This document shows, in pieces, positions 36,146 through 44,732 of a stretch of DNA of 64,000 bases (position 1 is its first letter; each line of letters starts with the position of its first letter). The translations under genes and the position numbers were made by a program. This stretch comes from DATJPR01 sp963843525. Its GTDB lineage: Bacteria; Bacteroidota; Ignavibacteria; UBA10030; UBA6906. The notes beneath the pieces were generated by a model. It was not told the DNA's origin, did no database searches, and saw only the letters and a program-made list of their open reading frames with translations. Location of the stretch: positions 806,001 to 870,000 of the forward strand of contig CAWJKM010000007.1 of NCBI GenBank assembly GCA_963843525.1, given 5' to 3'.

Positions 36146-36691
36146 ATGGTAGAGCTCGACGACAGTACTCTCGTGCAGCAAACCCTCGCCGGGAATCTCA
36201 AAGGTTTTGAGAGGCTCGTGGAGAGATATCAGAAGGCCGTCTTCAACCTTGCCGTCCGAATGGTTCACGACCCTGATGAGGCTGCGGATGTGACACAGGG
36301 AGCATTTGTCAAGGCGTTCGAGCATCTGCAATCGTACGATGAACGATACAAATTCTTCAGCTGGTTGTACCGGATCGCAATGAACGAGGCCCTGAGTTAC
36401 CTTCGCCAGAGAAAGCAATTGGTGAACGTGGAAGAGGCAGGGGATATCCCGGCCGAGTCGAATGACGAACTTGAAGCCGAGGAGATTGCGCAAAAGATGG
36501 AAATGGCGCTTCAAGCCTTGTCTGACGATCAGCGATCGGTGGTGGTTCTGAAACACATTGAAGGTTTATCGTACATTGAAATTGCACGGATACTGTCAAT
36601 CTCCGAGAAGAAAGTGAAATCCCGGCTGTTTAGCGCTCGGGTAGTCCTGAGAGGCGCACTCATAAAGAGCGGAATGGGGTCGACACTATGA
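36146..36691 (+). CDS. ECF-type RNA polymerase sigma factor
   Basis: A 181-aa sigma-70 family ECF (sigma-E like) factor. Region 2 includes FERLVERYQKAVFNLAVRMVHDPDEAADVTQGAFVKAF and YKFFSWLYRIAMNEALSYLRQRK; region 4 includes LQALSDDQRSVVVLKHIEGLSYIEIARILSISEKKVKSRLFSARVVL with its helix-turn-helix. ATG 36146 is chosen since sequence upstream lies in the STAS gene and does not fit the family. The stop overlaps the next start (ATGA), which marks the next gene as its likely anti-sigma partner. Confidence 0.95.
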   Translation: MVELDDSTLVQQTLAGNLKGFERLVERYQKAVFNLAVRMVHDPDEAADVTQGAFVKAFEHLQSYDERYKFFSWLYRIAMNEALSYLRQRKQLVNVEEAGDIPAESNDELEAEEIAQKMEMALQALSDDQRSVVVLKHIEGLSYIEIARILSISEKKVKSRLFSARVVLRGALIKSGMGSTL

Positions 36692-37476
36692 AAAAACGGA
36701 TTCTTGACCTGTTGAACAGGAACATCGACGGAGTCGCGACTCCCAAAGACCGGCTGAAGCTTGAGAAGTTGGTTGATTCCGATCCTGACATCGCCCGTCT
36801 GTATGCCGATCTCCGACGTTTGGCCGAAGTTCTCGCCCGGTCAACATCTGTGGATCCTCCGCCGTCGTTGAAACATGCCATCATGAGAAATATTGAAATT
36901 TCTCTTCACAGTCCAGAGGAGTCGCCGGTAGTACACGGCTTCCACAAGGTGATTCAACCGTTTCGTGCATTGCAGGGTGGGAGGGTGTTCGCTTTAGGAT
37001 TGGTCGCCGGAATCCTTGTGTTTGCGGGTGTTGAGTCAATTCTGAAGACTCCAGGTTCAGGCGAAGGCGAGATGACCGGAACGATGGCATCGCCGGCGCT
37101 GACCCCGGGGCTGGTGAAAGTGACCCATATCGATATTTCCCAGGACAAGTTGACGGGCGCGGTGGATGTGTCGTCCAGCAAGGATGTTTCCTTCCTGCAG
37201 GTACGTGTTCAGGGCAGTGGAAGCCTCAGGGCTGAAGTTTCCTACGATCCGAAGACACTCCATCTCAATGCCGTCCAGACCCAGGGCGGGGGCTCCTCTT
37301 CGACTCAATCAAGTGAAGGGAGGGTCGAACTGGTCACGTCTTCCCCCGACGAGCTCGGGGTGTTTTTCGCGCATTTGACGGGGGCGCAATCCCTCGTACG
37401 GATCAGGGTTCTGGATGCAGGGGGAACCGTCATGTTCGACCGGTCTCTTGGAATTGATCCTTCCAGAGGGCACTAA
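36688..37476 (+). CDS. Probable anti-sigma factor, single-TM
   Basis: A 262-aa membrane protein directly coupled to the ECF sigma gene (ATGA overlap). A helical, charged N-terminal region (about residues 1-60, DGVATPKDRLKLEKLVDSDPDIARLYADLRRL) resembles the anti-sigma domain that holds the sigma factor in the cytoplasm, but the usual HxxxCxxC zinc motif is absent. One membrane helix (about 95-118) is followed by a periplasmic beta-rich region (about 135-262) that contains Ser/Gly-rich segments. The role is inferred from position and layout; the periplasmic part could sense envelope conditions. Confidence 0.75.
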   Translation: MKKRILDLLNRNIDGVATPKDRLKLEKLVDSDPDIARLYADLRRLAEVLARSTSVDPPPSLKHAIMRNIEISLHSPEESPVVHGFHKVIQPFRALQGGRVFALGLVAGILVFAGVESILKTPGSGEGEMTGTMASPALTPGLVKVTHIDISQDKLTGAVDVSSSKDVSFLQVRVQGSGSLRAEVSYDPKTLHLNAVQTQGGGSSSTQSSEGRVELVTSSPDELGVFFAHLTGAQSLVRIRVLDAGGTVMFDRSLGIDPSRGH

Positions 37477-37631
37477 CACCTTGACAAGAAGACCACTTCG
37501 GCGACACGTTTTTTGATTCCGGGTCCTCTTTATTTTTGCACTTCGCATTGCCCGACCAACTTTTCACCCAGGTTTGAGTATTTCAATCAGAATCAGTTTC
37601 CTGATATTCATTTCATCCGAGGAGAATCTCA

Positions 37632-38822
37632 ATGGAGGGCAAACCGATGGAACCTACAAAGAGGCCGAAGCAGGCTCTACTCATTGCAGGGGTTTTCGTT
37701 GCTCTTGCCGGAGTAATCTATTTCTCGTTCTTCTTTCCGCCCACTCCGAAGGATGATGCAGCGGGGACGATCGGAACGGTGAAAAAATACCGTTCGGAGC
37801 AGATGAGCGATAAAGACGTCATTCTTACGGGTCAAACCTCAAGGGCGCAGATCATCGCGGCCGCAATGGGGAATGCACCTGCCGAGGCCCGACTGGCAGC
37901 CTACTCGAAGCTTGATGCCGCCTCAAGAGTGGACGCGTTCACAAAGCTCGGAGCGGCTCTGCAGCTTGAGGCATACGCAAAGCTCGGGCAGCAGGCGAAG
38001 CTTGACGCGTATGCGCGATACAATTCCGCCGCAAAGCTTGATGCAGCCGCAGCCCTGGATGCGTTTTCGAAGCTTGACGCCTCCGCAAAACTGGATGCCT
38101 ATTCGAAGCTGGATGCCAGTGCGAAGATGGATGCGTTCTCAACCCTGGACGCGACATCGCAGCTGGCCGCTTACAGCAAGCTCGATGCATCGGCACAACT
38201 CGCCGCCTTCCAGGCCCTCGATGCAAATGCCCGGTTGGAAGCGTTCAGCAAACTCGATGCGAGTGCGGCGCTCGGCGCGTACTCAAAGCTCGATGCCGCT
38301 GCACAGCTTGCCGCGTATTCGAAGCTCGGGTCCGCCGCAAAGCTCGATGCGTTTTCAAAACTGGATGCGCAGAGCAAACTTGACGCGTATGCCAAACTTG
38401 GCTCGCAGAAACAGCTTGACGCATTCTCGAAACTGGACGCTTCGGCTCAGTTGGCCGCCTATGCGCAGCTGGGACAACAGGCGAAGCTTGATGCGTATGC
38501 GAAATACAATTCTGCGGCAAAGCTGGACGCATCAGCGGCGCTCGACGCATTCTCGAAGCTCGATGCCGCAGCGCAACTGGCTGCCTACTCGAAGCTCGGC
38601 GCTGCCTCGAAGCTTGACGCATATTCCAAACTCGATGCCGCCACCCAATTGGAGGCGTGTTCAAAACTGAACGCAGCGGACCAGCTCGATGCATTCTCCA
38701 AGCTCGATGCGGCAGCACAATTGAGCGCATACTCCCGGCTGGACGCGACCTCCCGACTTGACGCGTTTTCGAAACTGGACGCAGCCACACGGCTGGATGC
38801 CACAGCGCATCTGGGCGAATAG
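37632..38822 (+). CDS. Membrane-anchored protein of about 50 hexapeptide repeats
   Basis: A 396-aa protein of unknown family. A short basic N-terminus and one membrane helix (about residues 14-36) precede a linker, and from residue 92 to the end (except the last five residues) the chain is built of 50 six-residue repeats of the type x-K-L-D-A-x (for example SKLDAS, AKLDAY, AQLAAY). Leu is at position 3 and Ala at position 5 of nearly every unit; Tyr/Phe ends about every second unit, giving a 12-residue superperiod. A longer block of 27 units is repeated once (units 5-9 recur as 32-36, LGQQAKLDAY). Read from Leu, units fit the [LIV]-[GAED]-x-x-[STAV]-x pattern of left-handed beta-helices, but the Ala/Lys/Leu composition also fits helix. 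GAGGAG precedes ATG 37632. Confidence 0.82.
   Translation: MEGKPMEPTKRPKQALLIAGVFVALAGVIYFSFFFPPTPKDDAAGTIGTVKKYRSEQMSDKDVILTGQTSRAQIIAAAMGNAPAEARLAAYSKLDAASRVDAFTKLGAALQLEAYAKLGQQAKLDAYARYNSAAKLDAAAALDAFSKLDASAKLDAYSKLDASAKMDAFSTLDATSQLAAYSKLDASAQLAAFQALDANARLEAFSKLDASAALGAYSKLDAAAQLAAYSKLGSAAKLDAFSKLDAQSKLDAYAKLGSQKQLDAFSKLDASAQLAAYAQLGQQAKLDAYAKYNSAAKLDASAALDAFSKLDAAAQLAAYSKLGAASKLDAYSKLDAATQLEACSKLNAADQLDAFSKLDAAAQLSAYSRLDATSRLDAFSKLDAATRLDATAHLGE
37905..38804 (+). repeat. 18-bp / 36-bp coding repeat array
   Basis: DNA of the hexapeptide array: 50 units of 18 bp (six codons), many arranged in 36-bp pairs. Wobble positions vary strongly while the amino acids are kept, so the array has been kept by selection on the protein. 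Confidence 0.85.
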
Positions 38823-38869
38823 CCGCGCGCCGTGGGGAAATAGCCTCACAGTATATTTCTTTCCGGCTT

Positions 38870-38905
38870 AATCGAGGCGGGGGCAGAACGAGCTCCCGCC
38901 CGATT
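38870..38905 (+). terminator. Hairpin after the hexapeptide-repeat gene
   Basis: AATCG..GGCGGG pairs with CCCGCC..CGATT in a near-perfect stem; no T-run follows. A terminator or 5' structure of the next mRNA. Confidence 0.45.
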
Positions 38906-38941
38906 GCATTGTGACACATTGACGGAAATCGATCCTTTTCC

Positions 38942-41881
38942 ATGAACCGCACCTCCAGGCGTTTTTCCGGTTTCATCCTCCTCATCGTGCTCTCCTCCCG
39001 ACCCCTTTTCGGACAATTCCGTGCGCTGGAAACAGAGGATCTGCGACTCATCTACCTCCAGAACCAGAGTTACCTGGTCAACCATCTCGCCCGCTGTTTT
39101 GAAAATGCCTTCAGGTTTCATGAACAATTGTATCATTACACGCCGGGCGAAAAGGTGACACTGGTCATGCACGACCAGGACGACTACGGGTCCGGCGGCA
39201 CATCGACCATTCCCTGGAATTATATTTCCATTTGTATGGAACCGTTCGATTATGTCTATGAGACCCGTCCGGCCAACGAACGAATGCAATGGCTGATGAA
39301 TCACGAGCTCATGCATGTTGTCGCCACCGACAACACTGCCGGAGTGGATCGGTTTTTCCGGACACTCTTCCTCGGAAAGGTTTCGCCGACCACCGACAAT
39401 CCGATCTCGATGTTCTACAGCTATCTGACGAGCCCGCGGTGGTACTCTCCCCGCTGGTTCCACGAAGGCATCGCCGTGTTTATGGAGACCTGGATGTCGG
39501 GGGGGATCGGCAGGGCACAGGGAGGGTACGACGAGATGGTGTTCCGTACCATGGTGCACGATAGCAGCTATTTCTATGATTATGTCGGCCTGGAGTCGGA
39601 GGGGACAACGATCGACTTTCAGATCGGGGCGAATTCCTATCTGTACGGGACCCGCTTCATGAGCTATCTTGCAGACCACTACGGGACCGACAAACTGGTG
39701 CGCTGGGTCAATCGATCGGACGGGAGCAGCCGCTATTTCGCATCACAGTTCGAGGACGTGTACGGGAGATCGATCTCCGACGAATGGTCGCGCTGGATTT
39801 CCTGGGAACATGAGTGGCAACGTGCCAACCTCGACTCCATCCGGCAGTTTCCTCTAACCTACTACCGGCAGGTGACCGCGAATTCCCTCGGCGCCGTCTC
39901 CCGGGCCTTTTACGATTCGACCCTCGGCAAAATCTTCGTTGCTTCAAATCTCCCCGGACAACTCGCCAGACTTGTGGCGATCGATTTCAAAAGCGGTGCG
40001 GTGTCAAAGCTGTGCGATGTCCTCTCGCCGGCGATGTATTACGTCTGCTCGACCGCGTATGACCCCTCGACCGGTTCGCTCTTCTTTACCACGCATAACA
40101 GCACCTCCTGGCGGGATGTCAACGTCCTCGATGTCCATTCGGGCGAGACACATCGACTCTTGCGGAATGCGCGGATTGGGGATCTCGCCTTTGACCAGGT
40201 TGACAAGAGTCTCTGGGGAGTCCAACACCACAACGGTTTTTCGAAGATAGTCCGGATCCCGCCGCCGTATGCGACCTGGAACGATATTCTCACCCTCGAC
40301 TATGGGAAGGACATTTACGATATTGACATTTCGCCGGACGGCCGTTCGCTGATCGGATCGACGATCGAGGTGAACGGGAGACAGCGGCTTATTCGCATGT
40401 CGATTGATTCCCTCCTCATGGACAATGGGAGCTATGACGTGCTGTATGAGTTTGAGAACAATTCGCCGATGAACTTTGTGTATTCCGGTGACGGCAGATA
40501 CATCTACGGCACCACCTATCTCACCGGCGTCTCCAACGTTGTACGCTATGACGTGCAGAACCGGACGATGACGTGGGTCACAAACACCGAAACTGGACTG
40601 TTCCGGCCGCTCCCTCTTCCGGACGATTCCCTGTTTGTCTTCCGCTATACCGGCAAAGGATTCCTGCCGGTTATCATCGGTAACGATACGCGGAATGACG
40701 TCAGCGCCGTCCATTATCTCGGCTATGATGTCGTGCAGAGAAACCCTGAGCTGGAACAATGGAAGCTTCCCCCTCCATCCAGCATCAACATCGACTCCCT
40801 GAAGACGCGCGACGGCGAGTACGACGGGTGGGAAGACTTTTCCGTGGCTTCGGCGTACCCCGTTGTGGAAGGGTACAAGGTGTATACCGGTGTTGGAGCG
40901 CGGTTCAATCTGCAGGATCCGCTTTTTCTCCATCGCATCACTGTCAGCGGATTGTTCACGCCGTCGCCCGGCCTCGCAAAGGATGAACGGTTTCACGGAA
41001 GCATCGACTATGAAGTCTCGCAATGGGACCTTTCGGTTGCCATGAACCAGACCGACTTCTATGATCTGTTCGGTCCGACAAAGACCAGCCGCAAAGGGTA
41101 TTCTGCGGGCGTGTCATACCATGAGTTTCTTTTTTTTGAACGGCCTGAATCGTTTGATTTCACCCTTGGCGCGAACGCGTTCTGGGGCCTTGAACGGCTG
41201 CCGGACTATCAGAACATTGCGACCTCTTACGATCATTTTTACATGTTCAACGGGTCGTTACGCTATTCCTTCCTGCTCCGGTCGATGGGTGCGGTTGACT
41301 ATGAACGCGGGATTTCCCTGAAGCTCGCCAACCGGACCACGCTGCTGCTGTCGAAGGCATATCTCCAGTTCTACGCGACGCTCGACTACGGACTCGCCCT
41401 GCCGCTGGACCATACGTCGCTCTGGATCCGGAGTGCGGCGGGTTACTCTCCCTCACACAGAAACGAGCCGTCCGCCAATTTCTATTTCGGCGGATTTGGC
41501 AATAACTGGGTGGACCATCAGGAGGTCCACCGGTACCGGGAGTACTACAGCTTTCCGGGAATCGAACTGGATGCTCTCGGCGGAACGAACTTTGGCAAGG
41601 CGGTGGTGGAGCTTGACCTGCCCCCCTTGCGCTTCAAAAGGTTCGGCCTGCCGAATTTTTACTGTACGTGGGCCCGGCTCACCGCATTTGCCGGAGGTCT
41701 CATCACCAACATGGACGATGCATCGATTCAAGGAAAGGCGGCGGATGTGGGGCTGCAAATGGATTTCAACCTTGTCCTGTTCACCGGACTTTCCTCCACG
41801 CTCTCGTTTGGGTACGCGTTTGCAGTGGAACCGAATCAGCGATCGAATCGTGAATTCATGGTATCCCTGAAACTCCTCTAG
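38942..41881 (+). CDS. Outer-membrane gluzincin-like metalloprotease with propeller and barrel
   Basis: A 979-aa exported protein: signal peptide (ending about LFGQ), then a metallopeptidase domain with HELMH (His121-Glu122-His125) and a downstream HEGIAVFME (His174, Glu175) that would supply the third zinc ligand, as in gluzincins of the peptidase MA type. From about residue 320 there are repeated WD40/DPP-like beta-propeller motifs (SLGAVSRAFYDSTLGKIFVAS, DISPDGRSLIGS, FVYSGDGRYIYGTTY). The C-terminal third (about 660-979) is made of amphipathic beta-strands and ends in LKLL, like an outer-membrane barrel. Substrate unknown. It lies 120 bp after the hexapeptide-repeat gene. Confidence 0.78.
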   Translation: MNRTSRRFSGFILLIVLSSRPLFGQFRALETEDLRLIYLQNQSYLVNHLARCFENAFRFHEQLYHYTPGEKVTLVMHDQDDYGSGGTSTIPWNYISICMEPFDYVYETRPANERMQWLMNHELMHVVATDNTAGVDRFFRTLFLGKVSPTTDNPISMFYSYLTSPRWYSPRWFHEGIAVFMETWMSGGIGRAQGGYDEMVFRTMVHDSSYFYDYVGLESEGTTIDFQIGANSYLYGTRFMSYLADHYGTDKLVRWVNRSDGSSRYFASQFEDVYGRSISDEWSRWISWEHEWQRANLDSIRQFPLTYYRQVTANSLGAVSRAFYDSTLGKIFVASNLPGQLARLVAIDFKSGAVSKLCDVLSPAMYYVCSTAYDPSTGSLFFTTHNSTSWRDVNVLDVHSGETHRLLRNARIGDLAFDQVDKSLWGVQHHNGFSKIVRIPPPYATWNDILTLDYGKDIYDIDISPDGRSLIGSTIEVNGRQRLIRMSIDSLLMDNGSYDVLYEFENNSPMNFVYSGDGRYIYGTTYLTGVSNVVRYDVQNRTMTWVTNTETGLFRPLPLPDDSLFVFRYTGKGFLPVIIGNDTRNDVSAVHYLGYDVVQRNPELEQWKLPPPSSINIDSLKTRDGEYDGWEDFSVASAYPVVEGYKVYTGVGARFNLQDPLFLHRITVSGLFTPSPGLAKDERFHGSIDYEVSQWDLSVAMNQTDFYDLFGPTKTSRKGYSAGVSYHEFLFFERPESFDFTLGANAFWGLERLPDYQNIATSYDHFYMFNGSLRYSFLLRSMGAVDYERGISLKLANRTTLLLSKAYLQFYATLDYGLALPLDHTSLWIRSAAGYSPSHRNEPSANFYFGGFGNNWVDHQEVHRYREYYSFPGIELDALGGTNFGKAVVELDLPPLRFKRFGLPNFYCTWARLTAFAGGLITNMDDASIQGKAADVGLQMDFNLVLFTGLSSTLSFGYAFAVEPNQRSNREFMVSLKLL

Positions 41882-41891
41882 GTACAGTTCC

Positions 41892-42887
41892 ATGGGAATT
41901 CTCCTGGGCCTGTTCCCCGTGTTGTTGTTCCTGGCTGCGCTCCTCTACATGGACAGCTACAAGCTGATCAGTCTCACGGCGGTCCTCGTCACGATCGGCG
42001 TGGGTGCGGGCGCGGCGCTTCTTGCCCTGCTCCTGAATACGTGGTTGATGGGCACGCTTCGGGTGGACTGGACACTGTACGCCCGCTACTGCGCCCCCGT
42101 GATCGAGGAACTCCTCAAGGCATCCTTCCTGCTGTATCTGCTCAAGGCCAACAAAATCGGGTTTCCCGTCGATGCCGCGGTCCGGGGATTCGCCATCGGC
42201 GCAGGATTCGCGCTGGTCGAGAATCTCTATTATTTGCACCTCCGCCCTGATGCGAGCCCGTACCTCTGGGTCATCCGCGGGTTCGGGACGGCGCTGATGC
42301 ACGGAGGGGCGACAGCGATTGTCGGGATTCTCTCGAAAGAAACGATGGACCGCCTGAGGAAACCCCGCGTGGTGGTCATCCTCCCGGGGCTCCTGGTGGC
42401 AGTGATTCTTCATTCTTTTTTCAATCACTTCCTGCTCAACCCGTTGCTGTCCACCGTGCTCGTTCTGGTGTTACTGCCGATCGTGATTCTTTTTGTGTAC
42501 CGCAGGAGCGAACAGTCGACGCGTGATTGGCTGGGAGTTGGCTTTGACAGTGATCAGACACTTCTGGAAATGATCACGACGGGGATCCTCAGTGAAACGA
42601 AGATCGGCGCGTACCTCCACTCTGTGCAGGATCGTTTCCCGGGGGAGACGGTTGCAGACATGCTTTGCTACCTCCGCTTGCATCTTGAACTCTCCATCCA
42701 GGCGAAGGGAATGATGATCATGCGTGAAGCGGGGTTCGAGGTGCCGGTCGACAAGGACTTGAAGGAGCGGTTTGACGAGCTTCATTATCTGGAGAGAAGC
42801 ATCGGCAAAACCGGCGAGCTCGCCCTCCACCCGTTTCTCCACAATCGCCGGAAAGACCTCTGGCAGATAACCACTCTTGAAACGTAG
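41892..42887 (+). CDS. prsW: PrsW-family intramembrane metalloprotease
   Basis: A 331-aa multi-pass membrane protein of the PrsW family. Conserved motifs are present: APVIEELLKA (EExxK), AIGAGFALVENLYYL (ExxxY type), ALMHGGATAIVG (H) and ILHSFFNH (HxxxNH). In Bacillus subtilis, PrsW cuts the anti-sigma factor RsiW in site-1 proteolysis that frees sigma-W. The last 100 residues are a soluble C-terminal region (about 225-331) not found in the shortest family members. It follows the metalloprotease gene by 10 bp. An ECF sigma/anti-sigma pair lies 5 kb upstream. Confidence 0.9.
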   Translation: MGILLGLFPVLLFLAALLYMDSYKLISLTAVLVTIGVGAGAALLALLLNTWLMGTLRVDWTLYARYCAPVIEELLKASFLLYLLKANKIGFPVDAAVRGFAIGAGFALVENLYYLHLRPDASPYLWVIRGFGTALMHGGATAIVGILSKETMDRLRKPRVVVILPGLLVAVILHSFFNHFLLNPLLSTVLVLVLLPIVILFVYRRSEQSTRDWLGVGFDSDQTLLEMITTGILSETKIGAYLHSVQDRFPGETVADMLCYLRLHLELSIQAKGMMIMREAGFEVPVDKDLKERFDELHYLERSIGKTGELALHPFLHNRRKDLWQITTLET

Positions 42888-42903
42888 AAGCTCAGGACCT
42901 TTT

Positions 42904-43395
42904 ATGACACACCATGCCCGGCCTATCGCTCTGAGAGCCATGATTGTTCTGGCGCTTTTCCTGAGTTCCTGTCAGCCGAAAAGCGAGAACGTGGGGAAGA
43001 TTACTCCGGGGATGACGATGAGTGAGGTGAAGGACCTTCTCGGAGAGCCAAAGAGGTCTTTTCCGGGTCGCGAGGATATGGTGTTCGCCCGGCCGGATTC
43101 TTTGGGCGAGATCGGATTCCAGCGCACGGACTCCATCCACTGTGTCGAATGGGAGTATTATGTAGTCCGGTACGAAGCTCTTGGCACCAAAGGAGCGACG
43201 TTTACGATCGATCCGCTTCACGGGAACCGGGAGAGCAGGCAGCCTGCGAATTCGCTGAGGGTCTTGAGGGATTTTCAGGTGATTTTTGACCGCGGATCCG
43301 GTCTCGTCATAGAATGCGGCTTCCGTCCGGTGGGATTTGTGGACCTTGCGACCGGTCAGCCTGCGGTCCTGGCGAGGGTAGACTCCTCCTCGTAA
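42904..43395 (+). CDS. Small lipoprotein, SmpA/OmlA-like motif
   Basis: A 163-aa predicted lipoprotein. ATG 42904 (AGGACC upstream) gives a signal sequence ending LFLSSC (Cys23); an in-frame TTG at 42877 lies inside the prsW gene. The mature part starts with KITPGMTMSEVKDLLGEPKR, the pattern found at the start of SmpA/BamE/OmlA-type domains. The rest is not clearly related to BamE. Translated right after PrsW. Confidence 0.75.
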   Translation: MTHHARPIALRAMIVLALFLSSCQPKSENVGKITPGMTMSEVKDLLGEPKRSFPGREDMVFARPDSLGEIGFQRTDSIHCVEWEYYVVRYEALGTKGATFTIDPLHGNRESRQPANSLRVLRDFQVIFDRGSGLVIECGFRPVGFVDLATGQPAVLARVDSSS

Positions 43396-43482
43396 GTCCT
43401 GAAAACCCGTCCGGCGGGGCACCTGCAAGTATTTCTTCGTTGAAGAGAAAAAACGCTTGACTTTGAGTCCCTCGTTGTTTAA

Positions 43483-43500
43483 TATCGAAACGTTTCGATA
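43483..43500. promoter_or_regulatory. Perfect 18-bp palindrome, LacI-type operator
   Basis: TATCGAAACGTTTCGATA, a perfect inverted repeat with a central CG, as expected for LacI/PurR-type regulators; 129 bp before the LacI gene start. Confidence 0.8.
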
Positions 43501-43609
43501 CCCATAGATCCCACTCCAGCGCAAAACCCGTCTCAAAGGCATATTTTCACGATTCTACTGAGTTTTCAGAGATCGGCCTTCATTTTGTTTCAAAGTGTGA
43601 AAGAAACTC

Positions 43610-43623
43610 TCAAAACGATTTGA
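43610..43623. promoter_or_regulatory. Second operator-like near-palindrome at the LacI start
   Basis: TCAAAACGATTTGA has one mismatch from perfect symmetry and the same AAACG-type core as the site at 43483. It ends 5 bases before the start codon, where a bound repressor would block initiation. Confidence 0.5.
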
Positions 43624-43628
43624 TACCC

Positions 43629-44678
43629 ATGCTGAAGAAGCGCCCCACGATTAAAGACGTGGCAAAGCTTTCTGGATGTTCACCCTCCACTGTTTCCCTG
43701 GTCATCAATAACCGGGGGTATGTCAGCCCGCAGGTCAGGAAACGAGTGCGGAAGGTGATTGATGACCTCTCTTTCCACCCCATCCGCTCCGCCCGGGGCC
43801 TCGCGTCCAAAACAAGCGGCAACTTCGGCTTCATCGTCTCGGAAGATCACTTCTCCCAGGCAGAGCCTTTCTATACGAGGATCTTCCTCGGCACCGAGTT
43901 CGAGGCAAGAAATCACAGCTACTACATCCTTCTGACATCGGTCGGACCGACCTTCAACAAGTCGAAAGACGTTCCGCGCTTTCTCCTCGAACGCAACGTC
44001 GACGGTGTCATCCTCGCCGGCAAAATCAACAGTCAATTGATCGATTACATCGACGCGCTGGGGATCCCCATCGTTCTGGTGGACTATAAAACAATGAAAC
44101 GCCGGCATTCATCGGTCCTGATCGATAATATGAACGGTGCGCTGCTCGCTGTCAGTCATCTCATCGAGTGCGGCAGGCAGGAAATCGCATTCATCGCGGG
44201 AGATGTCGGACATCCGAGCATCGCCGAACGGTACGCCGGCTACCAGGAGGCGCTCCGTGAACGCGCTCTGCCGTTTGAGAAGTCCCTCGTGTGCGTCGAT
44301 GAACCGGATCTCCGCGGCATCGACGGCGCGAATGCGATGAGACGCATCCTGGAAGGCGGGAGGATGCCCACGGGTGTCTTCGCCGCGAACGATGCCATGG
44401 CCATCGGCGCCATCCACTACCTGAGGGAACAGAAGATCAGCGTTCCCGAAGATGTCGCCGTCGTGGGGTTCGATGACATCGACATGAGCTCGCATATCGA
44501 CACTCCTCTCACGACGATCAGAGTCTTCAAGGAAGAAATGGGAAAATTGGCCGTCCTTCGTCTTGTCGAAATGATCAAGGATCGATCGTCCCACGTGGTC
44601 ACCACCCACGTCCCGGTCGAACTCATCGCACGGCAAACAACAAGTGTAGCACGGAAACAGTCAGTAGTATTGCAGTAA
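43629..44678 (+). CDS. LacI-family transcriptional regulator
   Basis: A 349-aa LacI/GalR-type regulator. The N-terminal helix-turn-helix (PTIKDVAKLSGCSPSTVSLVINNRGYVSPQVRKRV) and hinge (SFHPIRSARGLASK) are followed by a periplasmic-binding-protein-like sensor domain with VDGVILAG, HLIECGRQEIAFIAGD, GVFAANDAMAIGAIHYL and VPEDVAVVGFDDID...TPLTTI, all family landmarks. ATG 43629 is preferred over TTG 43620. It is the first gene of the carbohydrate locus and, with operator-like sites upstream, probably regulates itself and the locus. The effector sugar is unknown. Confidence 0.95.
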   Translation: MLKKRPTIKDVAKLSGCSPSTVSLVINNRGYVSPQVRKRVRKVIDDLSFHPIRSARGLASKTSGNFGFIVSEDHFSQAEPFYTRIFLGTEFEARNHSYYILLTSVGPTFNKSKDVPRFLLERNVDGVILAGKINSQLIDYIDALGIPIVLVDYKTMKRRHSSVLIDNMNGALLAVSHLIECGRQEIAFIAGDVGHPSIAERYAGYQEALRERALPFEKSLVCVDEPDLRGIDGANAMRRILEGGRMPTGVFAANDAMAIGAIHYLREQKISVPEDVAVVGFDDIDMSSHIDTPLTTIRVFKEEMGKLAVLRLVEMIKDRSSHVVTTHVPVELIARQTTSVARKQSVVLQ

Positions 44679-44732
44679 CACGTCATTCGCAGGCTCAACC
44701 CACCAACTTTAACTCTCTTATGGAGGTACGTT

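Noticed and set aside
37905..38804. Short regular repeats (18/36 bp) as a CRISPR array or satellite
   Set aside because: The units encode conserved hexapeptides with varied wobble bases and have no spacers.
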